Shown piece by piece: positions 1 through 5,851 of a stretch of DNA of 7,485 nucleotides. The stretch comes from Erythrobacter sp. Its GTDB lineage: Bacteria > Pseudomonadota > Alphaproteobacteria > Sphingomonadales > Sphingomonadaceae. The position numbers and the translations under genes are program-made. Numbering within the stretch: the first letter of the stretch is position 1; every line of letters starts with the position of its first letter. The stretch is from positions 1-7,485 of the forward strand of contig JABSPI010000101.1 in assembly GCA_013214365.1 (NCBI GenBank). The letters run 5' to 3'. The notes under the pieces are model-generated. The model was not told where the DNA came from. It searched no databases and saw only the letters and a list, made by a program, of their open reading frames with translations.

Positions 1-164
1 TGAGGGAGCAGACCGGAGCCGAGTTAGAGTTTCATCGCGGGGACAGTCCTCTTTCCCGCCCTTCTACCTCCAAAGGTAGCCTTCCGGTTGGAAGGGCGGG
101 GGAGAGGGCTGGCACCGCAAGGCGGATCGGATGGTCCGCCGCACTCCGAAGGAGTTAAACGAAA
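1..164 (+). promoter_or_regulatory. Structured leader upstream of rpsG (probable rpsL-rpsG intercistronic RNA)
   Basis: No gene is visible here. The RNA can form a long stem: 44-64 pairs with 91-111 in 21 contiguous pairs, three of them G-U (47-108, 53-102, 54-101). The core 55-64/91-100 is a perfect 10-bp GC-rich helix. Inside it, 65-69 (TACCT) pairs with 74-78 (AGGTA) around a CCAA loop, leaving 79-90 as a side bulge. A further hairpin pairs 121-126 with 135-140. No U-tract follows the long stem, so it does not look like a terminator. In E. coli the rpsL-rpsG gap is the target through which S7 represses its own operon. By position this region is the natural equivalent, but a function in S7 binding is inference. 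A stem this long could also be an RNase III substrate. The upstream gene is outside the window. Confidence 0.6.
143..163 (+). promoter_or_regulatory. rpsG ribosome binding site inside a small hairpin
   Basis: The Shine-Dalgarno sequence AAGGAG (149-154) lies 10 bases before the rpsG ATG at 165. It overlaps a 5-bp hairpin in which ACTCC (143-147) pairs with GGAGT (151-155) around a GAA loop, so most of the ribosome binding site can be hidden. This would suit translational coupling to the upstream gene or repression by S7. The pairing is seen in the sequence, and the regulatory reading is inference. Confidence 0.55.
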
Positions 165-635
165 ATGTCACGTCGTCGTCGTCCCGAGAAACGGGTCATT
201 CTGCCCGATCCCAAGTTTGGTGATCAGGTTTTGTCAAAGTTCATGAACAACCTGATGCTCGACGGTAAGAAAGCCGTTGCAGAAGGTATCGTGTATTCTG
301 CGCTTGATGCGGTTGAGGCCAAGGCCAAAGCGGATCCGGTGCAATTGTTCCACGATGCGCTCAACAATGTGAAGCCGCAGGTTGAAGTGCGCAGCCGCCG
401 TGTTGGTGGTGCGACCTATCAGGTGCCGGTCGAGGTTCGCCCCGAGCGTGCCCAGGCGCTGGCTATTCGTTGGTTGATCGGTGCCGCACGCGGCCGCCCC
501 GAGACCACGATGAGCGCGCGTCTTTCGGGTGAGTTGATGGATGCAGCGAACAATCGCGGCAACGCCGTCAAGAAGCGCGAAGATACGCACCGCATGGCGG
601 ACGCGAACCGCGCTTTCTCGCATTACCGTTGGTAA
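165..635 (+). CDS. rpsG: 30S ribosomal protein S7
   Basis: S7 is a primary binding protein of the 16S rRNA 3' domain. It nucleates assembly of the 30S head and lies beside the E-site tRNA and mRNA exit. The 156-residue product is full length for the family. It shows the basic N-terminus ([10 protein letters not shown]), the [11 protein letters not shown] block at about 26-36, the [21 protein letters not shown] beta-hairpin segment at 74-93, and the C-terminal [19 protein letters not shown] typical of alphaproteobacterial S7. The start is fixed by AAGGAG 10 bases upstream and by the conserved N-terminus. It heads the str genes seen here, before fusA. In E. coli S7 is the autoregulator of this operon, and the folded leader just upstream fits that role. 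Nothing is missing or broken. Confidence 0.98.
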   Translation: MSRRRRPEKRVILPDPKFGDQVLSKFMNNLMLDGKKAVAEGIVYSALDAVEAKAKADPVQLFHDALNNVKPQVEVRSRRVGGATYQVPVEVRPERAQALAIRWLIGAARGRPETTMSARLSGELMDAANNRGNAVKKREDTHRMADANRAFSHYRW

Positions 636-640
636 GAATT

Positions 641-676
641 GTGAACAGGGCGGGGGACGCGTCTTTCGCCTTTCAC
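641..676 (+). promoter_or_regulatory. Hairpin just after the rpsG stop
   Basis: GTGAA (641-645) pairs with TTCAC (672-676). After a small internal loop, 649-657 pairs with 662-670, including three G-U pairs (653-655 with 664-666), around a CGCG loop. The structure starts five bases after the rpsG stop codon and has no U-tract. It may be an mRNA stabiliser or processing site. Its function is unknown and its strength should be checked by folding. Confidence 0.4.
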
Positions 677-686
677 ATTCGTCACT

Positions 687-733
687 ATATGGGGTGCTGA
701 CCGTAACAGGCGGCCCCCACATATTTTAAGGAA
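687..733 (+). promoter_or_regulatory. Imperfect hairpin abutting the fusA ribosome binding site
   Basis: Three short helices stack into one imperfect hairpin: 687-690 with 721-724 (ATAT/ATAT), 691-694 with 715-718 (GGGG/CCCC, leaving 719-720 bulged) and 696-699 with 711-714 (GCTG/CGGC, one wobble). The loop is 700-710. The 3' arm is followed by TTT and then the fusA Shine-Dalgarno AAGGAA (728-733), six bases before the ATG at 740. It could tune fusA translation or act as a weak pause site. I found no convincing promoter in this gap. Confidence 0.35.
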
Positions 734-739
734 ACTGAT

Positions 740-2875
740 ATGGCCCGCGAATATCCGCTGGAGCGTTATCGTAATATCGGCATCATGGCCCACATCGATG
801 CCGGCAAGACCACCACGACCGAGCGTATCCTCTATTACACCGGCAAATCCTACAAGATCGGCGAAGTGCATGATGGCGCTGCGACGATGGACTGGATGGA
901 GCAGGAGCAGGAACGCGGCATCACGATCACGTCGGCTGCGACCACGTGCTTCTGGAACCCGGAAGACGCCGATATGGACCCGATGGGTGATCCCAAGGCT
1001 CTGCGTGAAAACACGCCGAAGCACCGGATCAACATCATCGACACGCCAGGTCACGTTGACTTCACGATTGAAGTTGAGCGTTCGCTGCGCGTGCTCGACG
1101 GCGCGGTTGCATGTTTCGACGGGGTTGCCGGGGTTGAGCCGCAATCTGAAACTGTGTGGCGTCAGGCTGACAAATATTCTGTCCCGCGGATGTGTTTCAT
1201 CAACAAACTCGACCGCACGGGCGCTGACTTTAAATATTGTGTTCAGTCGATCATCGATCGTCTGGGTGCGACGCCGGCTGTGCTGTATTTGCCGATCGGC
1301 ATTGAAAGCTCGCTCTCGGGTCTGGTTGACCTTGTGAACCAGCGGGCGATCACCTGGAAGAACGAAGATCTGGGCGCGGAATATTCTTTCGGTCCGATCC
1401 CTGATGATATGGCTGACGAAGCGGCGGAATACCGCGAGAAGCTGATCGAGCTTGCGGTTGAGCAAGACGATGACGCGATGGAAGCCTATCTCGAAGGGCA
1501 AGAGCCCGATGCGAAAACGCTCAAGGCGCTGATCCGCAAGGGTACGCTGGAGCAGGCGTTTGTGCCAGTTCTGTGTGGTTCTGCGTTTAAGAACAAGGGC
1601 GTTCAGCCTTTGCTTGATGCGGTCATCGACTACATGCCGTCGCCGCTCGATGTGGATGCGATTAAGGGTATTGTCCCGGGCAAGGAAGAAACCGAAGCCG
1701 AGCGTCCTTCGTCAGATGATGAGCCGTTCTCGGCTCTGGCCTTTAAGATCATGAACGATCCGTTTGTCGGCTCGCTCACCTTCACTCGCATCTATTCGGG
1801 TCACCTGTCCAAGGGCAGCGTGATGAACTCGGTCAAGGAGAAGAAGGAAAAGATCGGCCGTATGTTGCTGATGCATTCCAACGAGCGTGAGGACATCGAA
1901 GAGGCATTTGCCGGCGATATCGTTGCAATCGCGGGTCTGAAGGAAACCACGACCGGTGACACGCTGTGTGACCCGGCCAATCCGATCATTCTTGAGCGGA
2001 TGGAATTCCCCGATCCGGTTATCGAATTGTCGGTTGAGCCCAAGACCAAGGCCGACCAGGAAAAGATGGGCGTTGCGCTCAATCGTCTGGCTGCTGAAGA
2101 TCCCTCATTCCGCGTTTCGACCGACCATGAAAGCGGTCAGACGATCATCAAAGGGATGGGTGAACTTCACCTCGACATCCTGGTTGATCGCATGAAGCGT
2201 GAGTTCAAGGTTGAAGCGAATGTTGGTGCGCCGCAGGTGGCTTACCGCGAATCGCTCGGCCGCGAAGTCGAACTGACCTACACCCACAAGAAACAGTCGG
2301 GTGGTTCGGGTCAGTTTGGTGAAGCCAAGGTTGTAGTCACCCCGGGTGAACGCGGTCAGGGCATCATTTTCGAAGACGAGATCAAGGGCGGTAACATTCC
2401 GCGCGAATATATCCCGTCGGTCGAAAAGGGCATGCGCGAGCAGGCAGAGAGCGGTCATTTGGTCGGGTTCCCGATCATCGACTTCACCATCCGCCTGATC
2501 GACGGCAAGTATCACGACGTCGACTCCAGCACCGTGGCTTTCGAAATCACGGGTCGCGGCGCGATGCGCGACGCGGCGCAGAAGGCCGGGATCAAGTTGC
2601 TTGAGCCGGTGATGAAGGTCGAAGTTCTCACCCCTGAAGACTATCTCGGGGACGTGATCGGTGACCTCAACAGTCGTCGTGGTCAGATCCAAGGCACAGA
2701 CAGCCGCGGCAACGCCCAGGCGGTCGAAGCATTTGTCCCGCTCGCCAATATGTTTGGCTACGTCAATGAACTGCGCTCGTTCACGCAAGGGCGTGCGCAG
2801 TACACAATGCAGTTCTCGCATTACGACGAAGTTCCAGCGAGCGTGGCGCAAGAGGTTAAGGAGAAGCTTGCGTAA
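740..2875 (+). CDS. fusA: Translation elongation factor G (EF-G)
   Basis: EF-G is the cytoplasmic GTPase that drives tRNA-mRNA translocation and, with RRF, ribosome recycling. It is the target of fusidic acid. The 711-residue product is full length. G1 AHIDAGKT lies at 17-24, the switch I/G2 region [11 protein letters not shown] at 59-69, G3 DTPGH at 101-105, G4 NKLD at 155-158 and G5 SAF at 281-283. Domain II begins near 330 and domain III near 425. Domain IV carries [11 protein letters not shown] (516-526) and the tip loop YHDVDSST (591-598). Domain V holds [10 protein letters not shown] (641-650) and the C-terminal [17 protein letters not shown]. Residues 73-94 form a segment between switch I and G3 about 13 residues longer than in E. 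coli. The start is supported by AAGGAA six bases upstream and by the conserved N-terminus. It lies between rpsG and tuf, as in the classical str operon. Confidence 0.98.
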   Translation: MAREYPLERYRNIGIMAHIDAGKTTTTERILYYTGKSYKIGEVHDGAATMDWMEQEQERGITITSAATTCFWNPEDADMDPMGDPKALRENTPKHRINIIDTPGHVDFTIEVERSLRVLDGAVACFDGVAGVEPQSETVWRQADKYSVPRMCFINKLDRTGADFKYCVQSIIDRLGATPAVLYLPIGIESSLSGLVDLVNQRAITWKNEDLGAEYSFGPIPDDMADEAAEYREKLIELAVEQDDDAMEAYLEGQEPDAKTLKALIRKGTLEQAFVPVLCGSAFKNKGVQPLLDAVIDYMPSPLDVDAIKGIVPGKEETEAERPSSDDEPFSALAFKIMNDPFVGSLTFTRIYSGHLSKGSVMNSVKEKKEKIGRMLLMHSNEREDIEEAFAGDIVAIAGLKETTTGDTLCDPANPIILERMEFPDPVIELSVEPKTKADQEKMGVALNRLAAEDPSFRVSTDHESGQTIIKGMGELHLDILVDRMKREFKVEANVGAPQVAYRESLGREVELTYTHKKQSGGSGQFGEAKVVVTPGERGQGIIFEDEIKGGNIPREYIPSVEKGMREQAESGHLVGFPIIDFTIRLIDGKYHDVDSSTVAFEITGRGAMRDAAQKAGIKLLEPVMKVEVLTPEDYLGDVIGDLNSRRGQIQGTDSRGNAQAVEAFVPLANMFGYVNELRSFTQGRAQYTMQFSHYDEVPASVAQEVKEKLA

Positions 2876-2891
2876 GCAGGCTGCAACAGCT

Positions 2892-2925
2892 AGGGGCGGC
2901 GCCTGATTCAGCGGGCCCGCCTTTT
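2892..2925 (+). terminator. Terminator-like or attenuator hairpin between fusA and tuf
   Basis: GGCGG (2895-2899) pairs with CCGCC (2917-2921). The stem extends outward through two G-U pairs (2893-2923, 2894-2922) and an A-U pair (2892-2924). An inner CTG/CAG (2903-2905 with 2909-2911) is possible. TTTT (2922-2925) follows the GC-rich core. It is weaker than the terminator after tuf and the U-run is short, so partial termination or a 3'-end stabiliser is more likely than a full stop. The gap (2876-2967) shows no clear promoter. Confidence 0.4.
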
Positions 2926-2967
2926 CTCCCGCTAAAAACGCAAATTTCAAAAGAAGGTTATTGAGAA

Positions 2968-4143
2968 ATGGCGAAGGAAAAGTTTGAGCGTAATAAGCCG
3001 CACGTAAACGTCGGCACCATCGGTCACGTTGACCACGGCAAAACCACCCTGACCGCGGCGATCACCAAGGTTCTGGGTTCGGCTGTCGATTTTGCAAACA
3101 TCGATAAGGCTCCCGAAGAGCGTGAGCGCGGCATCACCATCTCGACGGCACACGTTGAGTATGAAACCGATGCGCGTCACTACGCACACGTCGACTGCCC
3201 GGGTCACGCTGACTATGTGAAGAACATGATCACCGGTGCCGCGCAAATGGACGGCGCTATCCTGGTTGTGAACGCTGCTGACGGCCCCATGCCGCAAACT
3301 CGTGAGCACATCCTGCTCGCACGTCAGGTCGGCGTGCCGGCTCTGGTTGTGTACATGAACAAGGTTGACCAGGTCGACGACGAAGAAATCCTCGAGCTGG
3401 TTGAACTGGAAGTTCGTGAACTGCTCAGCGAGTATGGCTTTGACGGCGACAACATCGCTATCGTCAAGGGTTCGGCTCTGGCCGCTCTTGAAGGTCGTGA
3501 CCCGGAAATCGGTGAAAACTCGATCCGTGAACTGATGGCTGCTGTTGACGAAAACATCCCGCAGCCCGACCGTCCCGTCGACAAAGACTTCCTGATGCCG
3601 ATCGAAGACGTGTTCTCGATCTCGGGCCGTGGTACGGTTGTGACCGGCCGTGTTGAAACCGGCATCGTCAATGTTGGCGACGAAGTTGAAATCGTCGGCA
3701 TCAAGGACACCACCAAGACGACCGTGACCGGCGTCGAAATGTTCCGCAAGCTGCTCGACTCGGGTGAAGCTGGTGACAACATCGGTGCTCTGATCCGCGG
3801 CGTTGGCCGTGATGAAGTTGAGCGTGGTCAGGTTCTCGCCAAGCCGGGTTCGGTAACCCCGCACACCGAGTTCAGCGCAGAAGTTTACGTGCTGTCGAAA
3901 GACGAAGGTGGCCGTCACACGCCGTTCTTCGCCAACTATCGTCCGCAGTTCTACTTCCGCACCACCGACGTGACCGGCGAAGTGATCCTTCCCGAAGGCA
4001 CCGAGATGGTTATGCCTGGCGACAACGTGACCATCGGCGTTAAGCTGATTGCACCGATCGCTATGGACGAAGGTCTGCGTTTCGCGATCCGCGAAGGCGG
4101 CCGCACCGTCGGCTCGGGCGTGGTTGCAAAGATCACCAAGTAA
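2968..4143 (+). CDS. tuf: Translation elongation factor Tu (EF-Tu)
   Basis: EF-Tu is the GTPase that carries aminoacyl-tRNA to the ribosomal A site. Its 391 residues match the usual alphaproteobacterial length. The G domain shows G1 GHVDHGKT (19-26), the switch I/G2 region RGITIST (54-60), G3 DCPGH (76-80), G4 NKVD (131-134) and G5 SAL (169-171). H80 is the equivalent of the E. coli catalytic histidine 84. Domain II carries [17 protein letters not shown] (216-232) and domain [21 protein letters not shown] (320-337), ending in [22 protein letters not shown] (2951-2957) sits 10 bases before the ATG. Codon choice is strongly restricted, as expected for a very highly expressed gene. It is the last gene of the str operon, and a strong terminator follows. 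Many related bacteria have a second tuf copy elsewhere, which cannot be judged here. Confidence 0.98.
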   Translation: MAKEKFERNKPHVNVGTIGHVDHGKTTLTAAITKVLGSAVDFANIDKAPEERERGITISTAHVEYETDARHYAHVDCPGHADYVKNMITGAAQMDGAILVVNAADGPMPQTREHILLARQVGVPALVVYMNKVDQVDDEEILELVELEVRELLSEYGFDGDNIAIVKGSALAALEGRDPEIGENSIRELMAAVDENIPQPDRPVDKDFLMPIEDVFSISGRGTVVTGRVETGIVNVGDEVEIVGIKDTTKTTVTGVEMFRKLLDSGEAGDNIGALIRGVGRDEVERGQVLAKPGSVTPHTEFSAEVYVLSKDEGGRHTPFFANYRPQFYFRTTDVTGEVILPEGTEMVMPGDNVTIGVKLIAPIAMDEGLRFAIREGGRTVGSGVVAKITK

Positions 4144-4173
4144 GCTGACGCTCCATTGGGGCATCAAAAATTC

Positions 4174-4209
4174 GGGGGCCGGAGCTCGATGAGTTCCGGC
4201 CCCCATTTT
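4174..4209 (+). terminator. Strong intrinsic terminator after tuf
   Basis: Residues 4174-4187 pair with 4191-4204 in a 14-bp stem, with one G-U pair at 4184-4194 and a GAT loop. The base is five G-C pairs. It is followed by ATTTT (4205-4209) and preceded by AAAAA (4166-4170), so it may also work on the opposite strand. It begins 31 bases after the tuf stop and should end the str transcript. Confidence 0.88.
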
Positions 4210-4283
4210 ATGTGAGCCCCATTTTGGTTTGTAGCCGGAGTAGGGAGCACAGCACTGGCGTGACATTCGTTGGCATTTCGGGC

Positions 4284-4312
4284 TTGCCAGAATCCCGCAC
4301 TGTCGATATACG
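4284..4312 (+). promoter_or_regulatory. Candidate sigma70-type promoter for the S10 operon
   Basis: TTGCCA (4284-4289) matches five of six bases of the -35 consensus. TATACG (4307-4312) matches four of six at -10, and the spacing is an ideal 17 bases. It lies 75 bases past the str terminator and 137 bases before rpsJ, where a new promoter is needed. Expected initiation is around 4319-4320. The sigma factor and start site are not proven. Confidence 0.55.
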
Positions 4313-4323
4313 CGCGCCAACTT

Positions 4324-4345
4324 CGACGGAGATTCGTTTCCGTTG
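4324..4345 (+). promoter_or_regulatory. 5'-leader hairpin with UUCG loop
   Basis: Residues 4324-4332 (CGACGGAGA) pair with 4337-4345 (TTTCCGTTG) in nine contiguous pairs, two of them G-U, around a TTCG loop. If transcription starts at the predicted promoter, this is the first structure of the mRNA, within a few bases of the 5' end. It could protect the transcript or form part of a protein-binding leader. Confidence 0.5.
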
Positions 4346-4358
4346 TAACCAAATTCAT

Positions 4359-4406
4359 GGGGCCTCCCTTCTGGTGAACCGGAACTGGGTGGTCCTTTTA
4401 TATTTT
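4359..4406 (+). promoter_or_regulatory. Candidate transcription attenuator before rpsJ
   Basis: One arm (4361-4374) pairs with 4379-4395: GG/CC (4361-4362 with 4394-4395), CC/GG (4363-4364 with 4391-4392), a T-T mismatch, CCC/GGG (4366-4368 with 4387-4389), a two-base bulge, then TTCTGG/CCGGAA (4369-4374 with 4379-4384) around a TGAA loop. TTTTATATTTT (4396-4406) follows directly. A hairpin ending in a U-rich run within a leader is the form of an intrinsic attenuator. In E. coli, L4, which is encoded three genes downstream here, acts at such a site. The structural match is seen and the control by L4 is inference. Confidence 0.5.
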
Positions 4407-4449
4407 AGGGGCGGCAACGTTCCTTGGCTCTTTCGCATCGGTATAGGTA

Positions 4450-4761
4450 ATGGAAGCACAGAATATCCGCATTCGCCTTAAGGCGTTCGACCACCGCGTT
4501 CTCGACCAGGCAACTGGTGAGATTGCTGACACCGCACGCCGCACGGGTGCTCTTATTCGTGGCCCCATTCCCATGCCGACGCGCATCGAGAAATTCACCG
4601 TGAACCGCGGCCCGCACATCGACAAAAAGTCGCGTGAGCAGTTCGAGGTGCGCACCTACAAGCGGCTGCTCGACATTGTGCAGCCCAACGCCCAGACCGT
4701 CGATGCGCTGATGAAGCTCGATCTGGCGGCTGGTGTGAATGTCGAGATCAAGCTGGCCTAA
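4450..4761 (+). CDS. rpsJ: 30S ribosomal protein S10 (NusE)
   Basis: S10 sits in the 30S head and, free of the ribosome, pairs with NusB in transcription antitermination and transcription-translation coupling. The 103-residue product equals the family length. It carries the signature [14 protein letters not shown] at 38-51, the extended loop [22 protein letters not shown] at 51-72, and the C-terminal strand [11 protein letters not shown]. The start is unambiguous because an in-frame TAG at 4444-4446 lies two codons upstream of the ATG. The ribosome binding site is poor: the only purine motif nearby is AGG at 4445-4447, two bases from the ATG, which is too close. It is the first gene of the S10 operon, behind a promoter and a folded leader. 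A 310-base gap separates it from rplC, unlike the short spacing usual in this operon. Confidence 0.97.
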   Translation: MEAQNIRIRLKAFDHRVLDQATGEIADTARRTGALIRGPIPMPTRIEKFTVNRGPHIDKKSREQFEVRTYKRLLDIVQPNAQTVDALMKLDLAAGVNVEIKLA

Positions 4762-5071
4762 GGCGCGCGCGATTTCACCGTCCCGCAGAGGGGACGCAAA
4801 ACTGCTCTGAGAGTTTTGGGCCCCTGATGGCCCCGCTGGCCGGTAACGGCCCGCAAGACATCTGGATACCGCCGGGTGTTCCTTCGGGAACTGACAGCCC
4901 GGGCTGCGTCCTCCGTCTCGCCAAACCCCACCATAAGCGGTGGAGGGCGGCATCAGCCCGGACGGGGCATGCAGCATAAAAATTTGGGTTGATTGGAGCG
5001 CCAATGCAAAGCGGCGTTCCGCACGCACCTCTGGGATGGTCCCTTGGGTGCCTCTGTAAGGAGTAAAGACG
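4762..5071 (+). promoter_or_regulatory. Long hairpin-rich gap between rpsJ and rplC (candidate structured RNA)
   Basis: I find no supportable gene in these 310 bases, but many local helices: 4779-4784/4791-4796, 4797-4803/4812-4818, 4818-4822/4829-4833, 4835-4842/4847-4854 (one T-C mismatch, GTAA loop of the GNRA class), 4872-4876/4898-4902 enclosing GTTCC-TTCG-GGAAC at 4878-4891, 4928-4932/4939-4943 with 4919-4922/4946-4949 beneath it, 4992-4996/5001-5005, 5011-5014/5019-5022 and 5025-5029/5047-5051. A long-range pairing of 4899-4906 with 4954-4961 (8 bp) competes with the 4872-4902 helix. No stem is followed by a good U-run except loosely near 4976-4985, so transcription probably continues. 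In E. coli this gap is only a few dozen bases. I do not recognise the element. It could be a regulatory RNA, a processing site or a remnant palindromic insertion. Confidence 0.55.
5025..5063 (+). promoter_or_regulatory. Hairpin and ribosome binding site of rplC
   Basis: GCACC (5025-5029) pairs with GGTGC (5047-5051), and above a small internal loop GGGA (5033-5036) pairs with TCCC (5040-5043) around a TGG loop. Seven bases later comes a strong Shine-Dalgarno AAGGAG (5058-5063), eight bases before the rplC ATG at 5072. The ribosome binding site itself appears open in this fold. Confidence 0.5.
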
Positions 5072-5848
5072 ATGCGCACTGGCGTGATCGCAAAGAAGGT
5101 TGGGATGACCCGCCTCTTCCAGGAGGACGGCCGGCACGTGCCTGTGACCGTTCTGGCATTGGAAGATTGTCAGGTTGTCTCGCACCGCACCGCAGATACG
5201 GATGGCTATTTTGCTGTTCAGTTGGGTGCGGGTGAAGCGAAACAGAAGAACGTTGCTAAGCCGCAGCGCGAGCATTTTGGGAAAGCCGGTGTCGGCCTCA
5301 AGAAGCGCGTTGCAGAATTCCGTGTTGAAAGCGAAGAAGGCCTCGTGCCGGTTGGTTCGCTGATCAGCGCTGATCACTTCCTTGCTGGGCAGAAGGTCGA
5401 TATCACCGGCCACACCCAGGGTAAGGGCTTTGCTGGTGCGATGAAGCGCTGGGGCTTTGGTGGTCTGCGTGCAACGCACGGTGTCTCGATCTCTCACCGT
5501 TCGCACGGTTCGACGGGTAACCGTCAGGATCCGGGCCGCGTGTTCAAGGGCAAGAAGATGGCCGGCCATATGGGCGACCGTCAACGCACCCAAATGAACC
5601 TCGAAGTGGTTCGCACGGATGCTGATCGTGGTTTGCTTTTCATCAAGGGTTCGGTTCCCGGCTCTAAGAATGGCTGGCTGCTGGTGCGCGATGCGGTCAA
5701 GGTTTCGATGCCTGACGACCTGCCGTTCCCCGGTGCTATTGTTGAAGCCAATGCTCCTGTCGCCGAAGAAACCGCAGCGCCGCAAGCTGCTGACACTCCT
5801 GCGCCGGAAGCAGACGCTCCTGCCAGCGACGAAAACAAGGAGGGCTAA
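5072..5848 (+). CDS. rplC: 50S ribosomal protein L3
   Basis: L3 is an early 50S assembly protein that binds near the 3' end of 23S rRNA and reaches the peptidyl transferase centre with its central loop. The N-terminus [17 protein letters not shown] (4-20), [21 protein letters not shown] (109-129) and [21 protein letters not shown] (148-168) are family hallmarks. Q152 aligns with the glutamine methylated by PrmB in E. coli; methylation here is untested. The 258 residues exceed the roughly 209 of E. coli, largely because of a C-terminal tail (225-258) with 11 Ala, 5 Pro, 9 acidic residues and one Lys, unusual for a basic protein. The start has AAGGAG eight bases upstream. rplD begins three bases after the stop, and its Shine-Dalgarno lies in the last codons of this gene, so the two are probably coupled. 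Confidence 0.97.
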   Translation: MRTGVIAKKVGMTRLFQEDGRHVPVTVLALEDCQVVSHRTADTDGYFAVQLGAGEAKQKNVAKPQREHFGKAGVGLKKRVAEFRVESEEGLVPVGSLISADHFLAGQKVDITGHTQGKGFAGAMKRWGFGGLRATHGVSISHRSHGSTGNRQDPGRVFKGKKMAGHMGDRQRTQMNLEVVRTDADRGLLFIKGSVPGSKNGWLLVRDAVKVSMPDDLPFPGAIVEANAPVAEETAAPQAADTPAPEADAPASDENKEG

Positions 5849-5851
5849 ACC

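Larger units (their letters stand above)
4210..4449 (+). promoter_or_regulatory. S10-operon promoter and leader region
   Basis: There is no gene between the tuf terminator and rpsJ. Positions 4210-4283 show nothing firm apart from a repeat of CCCCATTTT (4201-4209 and 4217-4225). The promoter candidate is at 4284-4312, so the leader would start near 4319. The leader then contains two hairpins (4324-4345 and 4359-4395) and a U-rich run. The arrangement recalls the E. coli S10 leader, where L4 binds and promotes attenuation. No sequence similarity to the E. coli leader is claimed. Confidence 0.6.

Noticed and set aside
1..3. TGA at the first three bases as the stop codon of rpsL
   Set aside because: Gene order makes rpsL likely just upstream, but three bases give no reading frame or protein evidence.
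662..690. Promoter for fusA with CTATAT (685-690) as -10
   Set aside because: The -35 position at 17-base spacing (662-667) has almost no match to consensus, and the AT-rich bases are part of the 687-724 hairpin.
2947..4320. A 457-codon open frame on the - strand across tuf, and similar long minus-strand frames across fusA and rplC
   Set aside because: They lie opposite highly conserved genes with restricted codon use, which produces long antisense frames by composition. The translated products show no recognisable domains.
4399..4404. TATATT as a -10 box directly upstream of rpsJ
   Set aside because: No acceptable -35 lies 16-18 bases upstream. The bases fit better as the U-rich run after the 4359-4395 hairpin.
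4874..4910. Resemblance of GTGTTCCTTCGGGAACTGACAG to the helix 33-35 part of 16S rRNA, suggesting rRNA mimicry
   Set aside because: The likeness rests mainly on a common TTCG hairpin and a short TGACAG, and no extended match is seen. An alignment of this gap to 16S rRNA would decide.
4827..4979. A 50-codon open frame (ATG 4827 to TAA 4977-4979) inside the rpsJ-rplC gap
   Set aside because: It has no Shine-Dalgarno at a useful distance, and the product (starting MAPLAGNGPQDIW) resembles nothing I know. The bases are better explained by RNA pairing. Ribosome profiling could reopen it as a leader peptide.
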